Shown: positions 45,339-54,735, numbered from the stretch's first letter. The stretch: 64,000 nucleotides of DNA from Lutibacter sp. (GCF_013041805.1 NZ_JABDRI010000028.1:1-64000), one strand, 5' to 3'. Numbers and translations are program-made. Notes: a model not told the origin generated them from the sequence alone.

Positions 45339-46682
45339 ATGAGAAAATTATTAATTCTGTTTAGCGGAATACTGCTCAGCCTGAATGCTGAAGCTCAGGA
45401 AAAGATTTCGTTATCATTAGACCAAGCTATTGATTACGCATTAATAAATAGCTATGCTGCGATAAATGCCAACAGAGATATAGATGCCGCAAAAAAGAAA
45501 AAGTGGGAAACCACCACTATTGGTTTACCACAAATAAGTGCCACAGTAGACTATCAAAACTGGATAAAACAACAGGTTTCTTTAATCCCAGCGGAATTTT
45601 TTGGTGGGAATGAAGGTGAATTTGCTGAAGTTGAATTTGGCACAAAACATTCTTTAAATGCTACAGCCACTTTAAGACAATTAATTTTTGATGGCTCCTA
45701 TTTAGTTGGTTTACAATCAGCTAAAACCTATTTAAAAATATCTGAAAACGCCAAAGAAAAAACTGAATTAGGCATTAGGGAAGCCGTTATTAATGCCTAT
45801 GGGAATGTACTTTTAAGTGAAGAAAGTATCTTAATTTTAGAAAATAATATCCTATCATTAGAAAAAACATTAAATGAAACCAGTCAAATGTATGTCAATG
45901 GTTTTATTGAGGAAGAAAGTGTTGAACAACTACAAATTACATTGGCTTCTATAAAAAGTCAATTATCAAAATCCCAACAACTAAACAATATTGCTTATAA
46001 AATGCTCAATATTACTTTGGGAATTGATATTAATAGACCAATAATGCTAACTGATGATTTAAACTCTTTATCTATGAAGAATATAGATTTGGGTGTTTTA
46101 TCTTCAAACTTAAGTGTTGAAAATCATGTAGATTTTAAAATTGCAAAAAATACGGAAAAATCAAATGAGCTTTTAATGAAGCTTGAACAAAGTAAAGCGT
46201 TACCATCCCTAAGCAGTTTTGCAAACTTTGGATATATTGGGTTTGGTCAAAACTTTGAATTTCTCAATAAAGAACAACAATGGTTTGATTCTTCATTACT
46301 TGGCATTAGTTTAGAAATTCCACTTTTCAGTAGTTTAGCTCGAAGTTCTCGAACACAACAAGCAAAAATTGAATTGGAAAAAGCCAAAACAAAGCTTACC
46401 GAAACGGAACAAACTTTAATGCTTCAGTTTGAAACTGCTAAAACCGAGTATAACTATAGTATTGAAGAATATGAAACTTCTAAACAAAATTTAGCGCTTG
46501 CTGAACGTATTGAAAAAAAACAACAAATAAAATTTCGTGAAGGAATTTCTACAAGCTTTGAACTATCAGAAGCTCAACGACAATTATACACCATGCAGCA
46601 AAATTATTTACAAGCTATGCTTGCCATAATTACAAATAAAGCTGCTTTAGATAACGCATTAAACACACCTATTTATAACTAG
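45339..46682 (+). CDS. TolC family outer-membrane efflux protein
   Basis: 447 residues. The signal peptide MRKLLILFSGILLSLNAEAQ is followed by two repeats of long periplasmic alpha-helices and outer-membrane strands, as in TolC/OprM. The first OEP repeat (about 25-215) contains LDQAIDYALINSYAAINANRD; the second (about 235-440) contains the heptad-rich LEKAKTKLTETEQTLMLQFETAKTEY region (LEKAKTKLTETEQ, TLMLQFETAKTEY). No lipobox is present. It starts 2 bases after the TetR gene. It forms the exit duct of the tripartite pump. Confidence 0.93.
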   Translation: MRKLLILFSGILLSLNAEAQEKISLSLDQAIDYALINSYAAINANRDIDAAKKKKWETTTIGLPQISATVDYQNWIKQQVSLIPAEFFGGNEGEFAEVEFGTKHSLNATATLRQLIFDGSYLVGLQSAKTYLKISENAKEKTELGIREAVINAYGNVLLSEESILILENNILSLEKTLNETSQMYVNGFIEEESVEQLQITLASIKSQLSKSQQLNNIAYKMLNITLGIDINRPIMLTDDLNSLSMKNIDLGVLSSNLSVENHVDFKIAKNTEKSNELLMKLEQSKALPSLSSFANFGYIGFGQNFEFLNKEQQWFDSSLLGISLEIPLFSSLARSSRTQQAKIELEKAKTKLTETEQTLMLQFETAKTEYNYSIEEYETSKQNLALAERIEKKQQIKFREGISTSFELSEAQRQLYTMQQNYLQAMLAIITNKAALDNALNTPIYN

Positions 46683-46695
46683 AAAATATCATAAA

Positions 46696-47835
46696 ATGAA
46701 AAATATCTTACTACTTTTTATAGCAACCATATTTCTAATTTCTTGTTCAGAGGTTGAAAAAACTTCACTTGATGAATTAACTACTCAAAAAACAAGTATT
46801 CTTAATAAAATTGATAGTTTAAACCAAGAGTTAAAAACAATTGAAAGTCAAATATCTAAATTAGACACGCTAAAAAAATATCATATTGTTACCCTTTTAC
46901 CTGTTAAAAATGAAAATTTTAAACACTATATTGAAATTCAAGGTGTGGCTCAAGCAGATAAAAACATTGAAGTTCGACCTGAGTTAGGCGGTACCGTTAA
47001 AGCTATTTATGTAAAAGAAGGCCAACAAGTTTCAGCAGGTCAAACTTTGATTCAATTAGACGATGCTTCAATTCAAAACAGTATTTCAGAGCTAAATACT
47101 CAATTAGAGTTAGCAAAAACAACTTTCGATCGCCAAGAGCGCTTATGGAATCAAAAAATTGGTTCTGAAATGCAATATTTACAGGCTAAAGCCCAAAAAG
47201 AAGGATTAGAAAATAGTCTAACTTCATTAAAAACCCAAGCTAAAAAAATGAAAATCACTGCTCCTTTTAATGGAATAGTGGATGAAATTTTTCCTAAAAT
47301 TGGAGAGTTAACTAGTCCGCAAACTGCAACAGTTCGATTATTAAATTTAGACAATGTTTATATTGAAGCTGATATAACAGAAACCTACTTATCTGTTATT
47401 AAAATTGGTACACAAACAATCCTAAATTTCCCTTCAATTAACAAGGAAATTGAATCGGAAATTTCTCAAATTGGAAATTTTATCAATCCAGATAATAGAA
47501 GTTTTAAAACAAGAATCAACATATCCAATAAAGATCACAGTATTAAGCCAAATTTATTAGCCGATTTAAAAATTGTAGATTTTGCGGCTAATGGAATTGT
47601 AATACCGTCAACTCTCGTTCAAAAAGATCAAAATGGAAATACGTACGTTTTTACTTTAAAAACGGAAAACGGTGAAACAACTGTAGCTAAAAATTTAATT
47701 AGTATAGAAAAAGAATACAATAATGAGGTGTTTATCTCTAAAGGTCTTCAAGAAAACGACAGCTTAATTAACAAAGGAGCTAGAATTGTAAAAGAAGGAG
47801 ATATTGTTAAAGTAAGCGATAAATTTAATCTGTAA
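46696..47835 (+). CDS. RND efflux periplasmic adaptor lipoprotein
   Basis: 379 residues with lipobox LISC (Cys17). A helical coiled-coil (about 28-55 and 127-185) sits around a lipoyl/barrel-sandwich domain: EVRPELGGTVKAIYVKEGQQVSAGQTLIQLDD (EVRPELGGTVKAIYVK, EGQQVSAGQTLIQLDD) and APFNGIVDEIFPKIGEL. A beta-barrel and membrane-proximal domain follow. It links the inner-membrane pump to TolC. The start is 13 bases after tolC. It lacks features marking a particular drug or metal. Confidence 0.93.
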   Translation: MKNILLLFIATIFLISCSEVEKTSLDELTTQKTSILNKIDSLNQELKTIESQISKLDTLKKYHIVTLLPVKNENFKHYIEIQGVAQADKNIEVRPELGGTVKAIYVKEGQQVSAGQTLIQLDDASIQNSISELNTQLELAKTTFDRQERLWNQKIGSEMQYLQAKAQKEGLENSLTSLKTQAKKMKITAPFNGIVDEIFPKIGELTSPQTATVRLLNLDNVYIEADITETYLSVIKIGTQTILNFPSINKEIESEISQIGNFINPDNRSFKTRINISNKDHSIKPNLLADLKIVDFAANGIVIPSTLVQKDQNGNTYVFTLKTENGETTVAKNLISIEKEYNNEVFISKGLQENDSLINKGARIVKEGDIVKVSDKFNL

Positions 47836-47857
47836 AGTAACTTAGAACAGAATTAAA

Positions 47858-50800
47858 ATGAAAAAAGAATTTAAAATATCTACGTGGTCAATTCACAATA
47901 AAATGACCGTTTATGTTATAATTGTAATGATCTTTGTTGCTGGTATATTTTCCTATGTTAGTATGCCCAGAGAAGCATTTCCAGAAATTGTAGTTCCTGA
48001 AATATATGTTTCTACACCGTATCCTGGAAACTCAGCCTTAGACATAGAAAAGCTTATTACAAGACCTTTAGAAAAAGAAATTAATGGAATTTCAGGTGTT
48101 GATGATATTATTTCTACTTCAATCGAAGGGTTTTCAACCATTCAAGTAAAATTTGATTTTAGTACAACACCTACTGAAGCCCTACGAAAAGTAAAAGATA
48201 AAGTTGATGCTGCAACTTCAGACAAAGATTTTCCAAAAGATTTACCTGCCGATCCAAATGTGCAAGAATTAAATTTTGCTGAATTAATGCCTATTATGAA
48301 CATTAATTTATCTGGTGACTTTTCAATGGATAAATTAAAAGAGTTTGGTGAATATTTAGAAGAAGAAATAGAAAAAGTTCCAGAAATTTCGAAAGTTGAT
48401 ATTAGAGGAATTCAAGATAAAGAAGTTGAAATAAGTGTAGACTTATACAAAATGGAAACTTCTAAAATCAGCTTCAATGATATTGCCATGGCCATTCAGA
48501 ATGAAAACATGACAGTTTCTGGAGGTGATTTATTAGAAAATGGAATACGAAGAAATGTTCGTGTAATTGGTGAATTCAAATCGGCAAAAGAAATTGAAAA
48601 CATCATAATTAAACAAGAAAATAATAATATTGTTTACTTAAGAGACATTGCTACTGTTAGCTTTAAAGAACAAGAAAAACAAAGCTATGCAAGAGAATTT
48701 TCTAAACCGGTAGTTATGTTAGATGTAACGAAAAGGGCTGGTGAAAATTTAATTATTGCTTCTACACAAATAGATGAAATTTTAGTGAAAGCTAAAAATG
48801 AGTTTCTTCCCTCAAATTTAAATGTTTCAAAAACGAATGATCAAACAAACGATACCAAAACAATGGTTGCAGACCTTGAAAACAGCATTGTTTTAGGTAT
48901 AATTTTGGTTGTTTTAGTATTGCTTTTCTTTTTAGGAATTAGAAATGCATTATTTGTTGGTATTGCAATTCCATTATCTATGTTTATGTCATTTACCATA
49001 CTTAGTGCTTTAGGGGTAACCTTAAATACAATGGTATTATTTTCATTGGTAATTGCATTAGGAATGTTGGTTGATAACGGTATTGTTGTTGTTGAAAATG
49101 TTTATCGACTATTAGATGAAGGCTATTCAAAAATTGATGCTGCTAAATATGGAGTTGGAGAAGTAGCAATGCCTATAATTGCATCAACAGCAACCACATT
49201 GGCTGCCTTTCTACCAATTGCATTTTGGCCAGGTATCATGGGTGAATTTATGCGTTATTTACCTATTACCCTAATAATTGTTTTAAGCTCATCTTTATTT
49301 GTGGCTTTATTAATAAATCCAATGTTAACTTCGGTTTATATGAAAATAAAAGAGGATGAGGTAAACTTTAAAAAAATTCTCATTTATAGTACTGCTATTT
49401 TTGTAGTTGGTGTACTCTTTATAATTGCTGGAGTAAGTTCAAACACTAAATTTTTAAACGCATTAGGCTTATTATTAGTAATTGCAGGGGTATTAAGAGT
49501 TGTAAATACCAAATTTTTAACACCCGCTACGACATGGTTTCAAACAATATTTTTACCTAAATTAGAAGTTATTTATGAAAAATCATTGAAATTTACTTTA
49601 AAAGGGAAAAGGCCTAAATACTATTTATTTGGCACATTTGGATTGTTATTTTTATCATTTATGCTAATGGGACTTTTTCCTCCAAAAATACTTTTCTTCC
49701 CAGAAACTCCACCAAAACAGGTGTATGTATATTTGGAATATCCTATAGGTACTGACATTGAAGTTACAAATGCACTTTCTATTGATATTGAAAATAAAAT
49801 TCAGGAATTTTTAAAGAAATATGAAGTAAATGGCGAAAACAACTTAATTACTTCAGTAATTGGACAAGTTGGTGAAGGAACTAGCGATCCAAATCAAGGG
49901 CAACAAGGCGGAACTACACCTAACAAAGCACGTATAACAGTTGATTTTGTGAAATTTATAGAGCGTGGTGATAATAATACGGAAGATGTTTTAACTGAAA
50001 TAAGACAATTACTTCAAAACTATCCTGGAGTAAACATCACTGTTGATAGACCTTCAGATGGACCCCCAACAGGAGCACCAATTAATATAGAAATTTCAGG
50101 TGATGATTATGAAGAATTACTTGTTAATGCAGAAGATATTAAACAATTTATTAATGAAGCTAACATTGCTGGAATTGAAGAATTAAATTTGGATGTTGAG
50201 CAAGGAAAACCAGAACTTCCATTTATTATAGACAGGCAAAAAGCAAGAAGGTTAAATATTTCAACCGGACAAATTGGTGATGCTATTAGAACTTCTTTGT
50301 TTGGAAAAGAAGTATCTACTTTTAAAGATGGTGAAGATGATTATCCAATAAATATTCGTTTAATGGATAAATATAGATACAATAAAGAATCCTTATTAAA
50401 CCAGAAAATTACATTTAGAAATCAAAGTAGTGGTAAAATTGTACAAGTTCCAGTTTCTGCAGTTGCACATTCTGAAACATCTTCTACTTTTAGTGCTGTA
50501 AAACGAAAAAATTTGAACAGAGTAATTACCATATTCTCAAATGTAATTGAACCTTACAACCCAACTGATGTTAATGAACAAATTAAGAAAACATTAGAAA
50601 ATTATAATTTACCAAAAAATTTGTCTATTTCATTTACTGGAGAACAAGAACAACAGGCTGAAGAAATGGCTTTTTTAAGTAAAGCCCTCTTAATAGCTGT
50701 ATTCTTAATATTTTTAATATTAGTGGGACAATTTAACTCTACCTCTACTCCTATAATCATTTCAATAGCTGTACTATTAAGTTTAATTGGGGTGTTATTA

Positions 50801-51274
50801 GGTTTGATTATTTTTAGAATGGAATTTGTGATTATGATGACTATGATTGGTATTATTTCACTTGCAGGTATTGTTGTAAATAATGCAATTGTATTAATTG
50901 ATTATACCAATTTAATAATGATTCGTAAACGCGAAGAATTAAGCTTAGAAAAGGGAACTTTAACAAAAGAGTTAATATATGAAAGCATTGTTGAAGGTGG
51001 TAAAACTAGATTACGCCCTGTTTTATTAACAGCCATTACAACAATTTTAGGGCTGCTTCCTTTGGCAATTGGAATTAACATTAATTTCATGACGTTGTTT
51101 ACAGAATTTGATCCTCAATTTTATATTGGAGGAGAAAATGTTGCTTTTTGGGGACCCATGTCTTGGACCATTATTTTTGGTTTGACCTTTGCAACTTTCT
51201 TAACCCTAATTATTGTTCCTGTTATGTATTCTCTAATTAACAACTTAAAATTAAGGATGAAAAGAAAACAATAG
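47858..51274 (+). CDS. RND efflux pump, AcrB/hydrophobe-amphiphile type permease
   Basis: 1138 residues, slightly longer than AcrB (about 1050). Opening MKKEFKISTWSIHNKMTVYVIIVMIFVAGIFSYVSMPREAFPEIVVPEI (in parts: WSIHNKMTVYVIIVMIF, YVSMPREAFPEIVVPEI) is the first span and pore start. The proton relay lies in TM4, VIALGMLVDNGIVVVENVYR with Asp in LVDNGIVV. A second relay is in the C-terminal half, TMIGIISLAGIVVNNAIVLI. The extra length is a hydrophobic insertion in the middle (about 506-560, two added spans LIYSTAIFVVGVLFIIAG and LNALGLLLVIAGVLRV). The cargo is unknown. Confidence 0.95.
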   Translation: MKKEFKISTWSIHNKMTVYVIIVMIFVAGIFSYVSMPREAFPEIVVPEIYVSTPYPGNSALDIEKLITRPLEKEINGISGVDDIISTSIEGFSTIQVKFDFSTTPTEALRKVKDKVDAATSDKDFPKDLPADPNVQELNFAELMPIMNINLSGDFSMDKLKEFGEYLEEEIEKVPEISKVDIRGIQDKEVEISVDLYKMETSKISFNDIAMAIQNENMTVSGGDLLENGIRRNVRVIGEFKSAKEIENIIIKQENNNIVYLRDIATVSFKEQEKQSYAREFSKPVVMLDVTKRAGENLIIASTQIDEILVKAKNEFLPSNLNVSKTNDQTNDTKTMVADLENSIVLGIILVVLVLLFFLGIRNALFVGIAIPLSMFMSFTILSALGVTLNTMVLFSLVIALGMLVDNGIVVVENVYRLLDEGYSKIDAAKYGVGEVAMPIIASTATTLAAFLPIAFWPGIMGEFMRYLPITLIIVLSSSLFVALLINPMLTSVYMKIKEDEVNFKKILIYSTAIFVVGVLFIIAGVSSNTKFLNALGLLLVIAGVLRVVNTKFLTPATTWFQTIFLPKLEVIYEKSLKFTLKGKRPKYYLFGTFGLLFLSFMLMGLFPPKILFFPETPPKQVYVYLEYPIGTDIEVTNALSIDIENKIQEFLKKYEVNGENNLITSVIGQVGEGTSDPNQGQQGGTTPNKARITVDFVKFIERGDNNTEDVLTEIRQLLQNYPGVNITVDRPSDGPPTGAPINIEISGDDYEELLVNAEDIKQFINEANIAGIEELNLDVEQGKPELPFIIDRQKARRLNISTGQIGDAIRTSLFGKEVSTFKDGEDDYPINIRLMDKYRYNKESLLNQKITFRNQSSGKIVQVPVSAVAHSETSSTFSAVKRKNLNRVITIFSNVIEPYNPTDVNEQIKKTLENYNLPKNLSISFTGEQEQQAEEMAFLSKALLIAVFLIFLILVGQFNSTSTPIIISIAVLLSLIGVLLGLIIFRMEFVIMMTMIGIISLAGIVVNNAIVLIDYTNLIMIRKREELSLEKGTLTKELIYESIVEGGKTRLRPVLLTAITTILGLLPLAIGININFMTLFTEFDPQFYIGGENVAFWGPMSWTIIFGLTFATFLTLIIVPVMYSLINNLKLRMKRKQ

Positions 51275-51292
51275 ATAAAAGTATATTTTTTT

Positions 51293-51326
51293 AAGAAAGG
51301 TGACTCTAAAAAGTCGCCTTTCTTTT
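51293..51326 (+). terminator. Terminator after the efflux operon
   Basis: Arms AAGAAAGGTGACT (51293-51305) and AGTCGCCTTTCTT (51312-51324), one T-G pair, 6-base loop, T-rich tail. Confidence 0.8.
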
Positions 51327-51341
51327 GTTACTTTGTAATCT

Positions 51342-51812
51342 ATGAAAAATAAAAAATCGTATACAGTTGATGAAGCAAGAAAAGTTTTGGAGCATTTTTG
51401 TGCATATCAAGAGCGTTGCCACAAAGAAGTAGAACAAAAATTATATGATTTAAAAATGATTCCTGAAGCCAAGGAGCAAATAATACTGCATTTATTACAA
51501 CATAATTTTTTAAATGAAGAACGTTTTTCTAAAGCTTTTGTTAGAGGAAAATTCACCATAAAAAAATGGGGACGAATTAAGATTGTAAATGAACTTAAAT
51601 TCAGAAATATTTCTTCATATAATATTAAAACTGCTTTAAAAGAAATAAATGAGGACGATTATTTAAACGTTTTACTTCAACTTGCTGAGAAAAAACTGAC
51701 TTTAATTAAAGAAACCAATTCTTTTAAGAAAAAAAATAAGCTATCAACTTATCTTGTTTCAAAAGGTTTTGAAACTAATTTGGTTTATACCGTATCAAAT
51801 AGCTTACTTTAG
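51342..51812 (+). CDS. recX: RecX family regulatory protein
   Basis: 156 residues, all-helical, with three RecX-type tandem three-helix repeats: VDEARKVLEHFCAYQERCHKEV, EEALL-like NFLNEERFSKAFVRGKFTIKKWG (here NFLNEERFSKAF, VRGKFTIKKWG), and IKTALKEINEDDYLNVLLQ. The pattern FLNEERFSxAFVRGK is the RecX signature. RecX binds RecA filaments and blocks their extension. recA is not in the window; recX stands alone here between two unrelated genes. Confidence 0.9.
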   Translation: MKNKKSYTVDEARKVLEHFCAYQERCHKEVEQKLYDLKMIPEAKEQIILHLLQHNFLNEERFSKAFVRGKFTIKKWGRIKIVNELKFRNISSYNIKTALKEINEDDYLNVLLQLAEKKLTLIKETNSFKKKNKLSTYLVSKGFETNLVYTVSNSLL

Positions 51813-51867
51813 AACTTTACTTTTTATAATACTGATTTAAATCATTAATCTTCAATATTCTATTTTG

Positions 51868-51875
51868 TAAATTTG
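51868..51875 (+). promoter_or_regulatory. -7 element for the YwqK-like gene
   Basis: TAAATTTG matches TAnnTTTG and ends 25 bases before the ATG at 51901. Confidence 0.5.
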
Positions 51876-51900
51876 AGTAACTATTAAAAAACTCAAAATT

Positions 51901-52260
51901 ATGAAAAATACATTCTTAACTTTAGTCTTACTTTTTGTTACTATATTTTCGTTTGCTCAAGATTCAAAATTGAGAAAAACCGAAAAAAAAGGAGATCTCT
52001 TAGAAGTTACCTTGTATTATGAAAATGGAACTATTATGCAACATGGGTTCTATACAGAAGATGGAAAATTACACGCTTCATGGGAAAGCTACAATATGGA
52101 TGGATCCAGAAAATGTATTGCTACCTATAATTTTGGTGCAAAAGTTGGTATATGGACCTATTGGAATAACAATAAAATTACCAAAGTAGAATACGACAAT
52201 AATAAAATTATTAGTGTAAAAGAAGTACCTGAAGATATTTCTATTAAAAAAGATTTTTAA
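51901..52260 (+). CDS. Secreted MORN-like/YwqK-type repeat protein
   Basis: 119 residues. The signal peptide MKNTFLTLVLLFVTIFSFAQ is followed by short beta-hairpin repeats of the type YxxGxxxxxGxYxxxGKLxxxWxxYxxxGxxK: ENGTIMQHGFYTEDGKLHASWESY, NMDGSRKCIATYNFGAKVGIWTYW and NNNKITKVEYDNNKI. Such repeats are found in toxin-antitoxin YwqK-type and MORN proteins, where the role is usually structural. This member is exported, so it is unlikely to be an antitoxin. Start MKNTFL is fixed by the signal. Confidence 0.75.
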   Translation: MKNTFLTLVLLFVTIFSFAQDSKLRKTEKKGDLLEVTLYYENGTIMQHGFYTEDGKLHASWESYNMDGSRKCIATYNFGAKVGIWTYWNNNKITKVEYDNNKIISVKEVPEDISIKKDF

Positions 52261-52266
52261 ACGCTG

Positions 52267-52779
52267 CTATTTTATAGATTTTAAAAAAAGTGAATCTTTT
52301 TCTTTATTAATTAGTTTAACCGCATCAATATTATCATTCGGTATCGTTAAGGACAATACATAATGTTCAATAGCCCAACCTGCTTCATTTTTAGTAAGCA
52401 CTCCTGAACCTCTACAAATTCCCATATGAGTATTTAGAAGCTCGTCAAACCAAGCAACTTTATCTTTCATATAAATATTGCGTTGTATTGCTGTAAAACT
52501 CCAGGCCTTGCCTTTATCAAAGTAAGGTTTACTAAATTGTTTAAAATCAGTATAATTCCAGTTTTCAGAAGCATCAGTTCCAATAAACACGCTGTTATTG
52601 GTCATTGCATTAAAATAAGCTTCAAAATTAGCCTCAGCCGCACTTTTATGCCAGTTATCTAACAAAACAGTAATAGCTTGTTTTTCTTTTGCTGAATCAG
52701 ATTTATCTGATGGTACTACTTTTTTTTCACAATTAGATAATAATAGTCCAACTGCTAATACATATATGACTTTTTTCAT
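52267..52779 (-). CDS. NTF2-like/SnoaL-type lipoprotein
   Basis: 170 residues. Lipobox LLSNC (Cys17) in a signal peptide makes it a lipoprotein. The mature part has the cone-shaped NTF2-like pattern: ITVLLDNWHKSAAEANFEAYFNAMTNNSVFIGTDASENW (pieces: ITVLLDNWHKSAAEANFEAY, FNAMTNNSVFIGTDA), then VAWFDELLNTHMG and the last strand WAIEHYVLSLTIPNDN. The DUF4440/SnoaL-like families of this fold include enzymes and binding proteins. Its ATG overlaps the stop of the upstream lipoprotein gene by 4 bases, so the two are coupled. Confidence 0.8.
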   Translation of the reverse strand: MKKVIYVLAVGLLLSNCEKKVVPSDKSDSAKEKQAITVLLDNWHKSAAEANFEAYFNAMTNNSVFIGTDASENWNYTDFKQFSKPYFDKGKAWSFTAIQRNIYMKDKVAWFDELLNTHMGICRGSGVLTKNEAGWAIEHYVLSLTIPNDNIDAVKLINKEKDSLFLKSIK

Positions 52780-53453
52780 TGCTTCGTTTTTTTTGGGATT
52801 GATATTACAGGCTTACCTAATTTTCTTTGTTCCAAAGTTTTTTGTTTTTGTATTCTTTCAGGATTCACAGGTTCTCTGCTAATAATTCCTCTTCTTTTAG
52901 GAAGGTTTTGTTGTTTTATATTTAAACTTGGAGTTTCAGTATCAATTTCTAATGAATTTTGTAATTCTTCTGCCTTATAAATTGTATTTATTTTAGAGTT
53001 TACTGCCGAATACACTTCTACTATTTTATCAACTTCATCTTTAATTTCTTTATTTGTAATTGAGTTAATAGTGGACATATCAGCCAAACGCAATGTTTCA
53101 TTTTGCAAAACATTAAATCTAGCTTTAATACTTTTTCCTTTTAATAAATCAACTCTAATTGAATCTTTCATTAGGGTTACTAATCCTGAGAGTTCATTAG
53201 CATGATATAATGCATCCGTAGTAGAAATATTATAATACTTTAATATAAAATCATCTACATTTTTATACTCTTTCCACTCAGAAACAGCTTCTTTAGCTAT
53301 GGGGTTTAACGTTTCTGTTATTGTATTTACAATACGATCTGAACTTACTTTTAACGAATCAGAATTTTCTGATACTTCTTGTACTGATTTTAATTTAGTA
53401 CAAGAAAATGTAAAAAATAAAATGATTAATAAAAAACTTAATACCTGCCTCAT
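52776..53453 (-). CDS. Hypothetical lipoprotein, helical
   Basis: 225 residues from the ATG at 53453 (MRQVLSFLLIILFFTFSC), preferred over an ATG 21 bases upstream because the -7 element at 53472-53479 would overlap that one. Lipobox FSC at about residue 18. The rest is predominantly helical with a charged, proline-containing basic tail (KRRGIISREPVNPERIQKQK). No motif is recognised. It is translationally coupled to the NTF2-like gene. The basic tail could contact anionic surfaces such as nucleic acid, peptidoglycan or lipid; this is only a suggestion. Confidence 0.65.
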   Translation of the reverse strand: MRQVLSFLLIILFFTFSCTKLKSVQEVSENSDSLKVSSDRIVNTITETLNPIAKEAVSEWKEYKNVDDFILKYYNISTTDALYHANELSGLVTLMKDSIRVDLLKGKSIKARFNVLQNETLRLADMSTINSITNKEIKDEVDKIVEVYSAVNSKINTIYKAEELQNSLEIDTETPSLNIKQQNLPKRRGIISREPVNPERIQKQKTLEQRKLGKPVISIPKKTKQ

Positions 53454-53471
53454 AATAAAACTTTGTAAGGC

Positions 53472-53479
53472 CAAAAATA
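53472..53479 (-). promoter_or_regulatory. -7 element for the two-lipoprotein unit
   Basis: Minus-strand TATTTTTG, matching TAnnTTTG, 18 bases before the ATG at 53453. Confidence 0.5.
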
Positions 53480-53558
53480 CTAATAATTACACTATTTAAT
53501 TAAAAAATTATGATTTTCATAAAAAGCACTTGTTATATCAATCAAAAAATATTTTAAG

Positions 53559-53566
53559 TATCTTTG
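53559..53566 (+). promoter_or_regulatory. -7 element for the threonine dehydrogenase gene
   Basis: TATCTTTG matches TAnnTTTG and ends 28 bases before the ATG at 53595. Confidence 0.55.
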
Positions 53567-53594
53567 AAGCTATAAAAAAGTAGATATCATTTAT

Positions 53595-54548
53595 ATGAGT
53601 AAAAGCATTTTAATTATTGGGGCTTGCGGTCAAATTGGAACTGAATTGACACTTAAATTACGTGAAATAAATGGTACGGATTCAGTTATTGCATCAGATA
53701 TTCATGAAGGAAGTGATGAGTTAATGAAATCTGGACCTTTTGAGTTTGTAAATGCAATGAATTTTGAAAATATTTTATCAATTGTTCAAAAATATTCAAT
53801 TTCTGATGTATACTTAATGGCTGCTATGCTTTCTGCAACAGGTGAAAAATTTCCGGATAAAGCCTGGGAATTAAACATGAACTCGCTTTTTAATGTGCTA
53901 AACTTAGCGAAAGCAGGAAAAATAAAAAAAGTATTTTGGCCAAGTTCAATTGCAGTTTTTGGACCCACTACACCAAAAGAAAATACACCTCAAAAAACGG
54001 TTATGGAACCAACAACCGTTTATGGAATTAGTAAACAAGCTGGAGAACGATGGTGCGAATATTACTTCGATAAATATGGTGTTGATGTTAGAAGTATTCG
54101 TTATCCTGGTATAATTAGTTGGAAAGCAAATCCTGGTGGTGGAACTACAGATTATGCTATTGAAATTTATCACAAAGCATTACTTAATGGAAATTACACC
54201 TCTTTTTTAAATAAAAATAGCAAATTACCAATGATGTATATCGATGATGCTATTGAGGCAACAATAAACATTATGGAGGCTGAAAAAGAAAAAATAAAAA
54301 TTCGCTCTTCTTATAATTTAACAGGAATGAGTTTTACACCTGAAGAAGTTAGTGCAGAAATCAAAAAAACGGTTCCAAACTTTACTATTTCATACAATCC
54401 AGACTTTAGACAACAAATAGCTGATAGTTGGCCAAAAAGCATTGATGATTCTGAAGCTAGAGAAGATTGGGGCTGGAATCATAAAATTGACTTAGAAAAA
54501 ATGTCTGAAATTATGTTAGAAAATTTAAGCTTAAAATATATAGTATAA
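53595..54548 (+). CDS. NAD-dependent L-threonine 3-dehydrogenase (SDR type)
   Basis: 317 residues, extended short-chain dehydrogenase resembling UDP-galactose epimerase. The NAD-binding motif is GACGQIG (9-15), and the catalytic YGISK gives Tyr143 and Lys147; Ser117-Ser118 in FWPSSIAVFGP completes the triad. Blocks such as RYPGIISWKANPGGGTTDYA (166-185) match the epimerase-like threonine dehydrogenases, which oxidise L-threonine to 2-amino-3-ketobutyrate. A sugar epimerase is the alternative. No kbl (CoA ligase) gene is adjacent. It is followed by a terminator. Confidence 0.87.
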   Translation: MSKSILIIGACGQIGTELTLKLREINGTDSVIASDIHEGSDELMKSGPFEFVNAMNFENILSIVQKYSISDVYLMAAMLSATGEKFPDKAWELNMNSLFNVLNLAKAGKIKKVFWPSSIAVFGPTTPKENTPQKTVMEPTTVYGISKQAGERWCEYYFDKYGVDVRSIRYPGIISWKANPGGGTTDYAIEIYHKALLNGNYTSFLNKNSKLPMMYIDDAIEATINIMEAEKEKIKIRSSYNLTGMSFTPEEVSAEIKKTVPNFTISYNPDFRQQIADSWPKSIDDSEAREDWGWNHKIDLEKMSEIMLENLSLKYIV

Positions 54549-54591
54549 GCTGTTAAATTTAAAGAAATAAAATACTTAATTATTTAATAAA

Positions 54592-54622
54592 AAAGCCTCA
54601 AAATAAATTTTTGAGGCTTTTT
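54592..54622. terminator. Intrinsic terminator after threonine dehydrogenase
   Basis: Arms GCCTCAAAA (54595-54603) and TTTTGAGGC (54609-54617), flanked by A- and T-runs, loop TAAAT. Confidence 0.85.
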
Positions 54623-54727
54623 ATTAAACCTTCTTTTTCCTTAGTTAAAACACTAAAATTTCTAAAACGATTTCGTTAAAAAATTAAAAATGTGATAATT
54701 GTCATCTTATTGATTTTTACTTAGCTC

Positions 54728-54735
54728 TAATTTTG
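54728..54735 (+). promoter_or_regulatory. -7 element for the methylmalonyl-CoA operon
   Basis: TAATTTTG matches TAnnTTTG; if used, it leaves a leader of about 85 bases before the ATG at 54824. No convincing -33 box. Confidence 0.4.

Noticed and set aside
51901-52260. YwqK-type antitoxin of a toxin-antitoxin pair
   Set aside because: The protein has an export signal and there is no toxin gene beside it.
54691-54706. CRP/FNR-like site (TGTGATAATTGTCA) before mce
   Set aside because: Only one half matches the consensus and it lies just upstream of a doubtful promoter.
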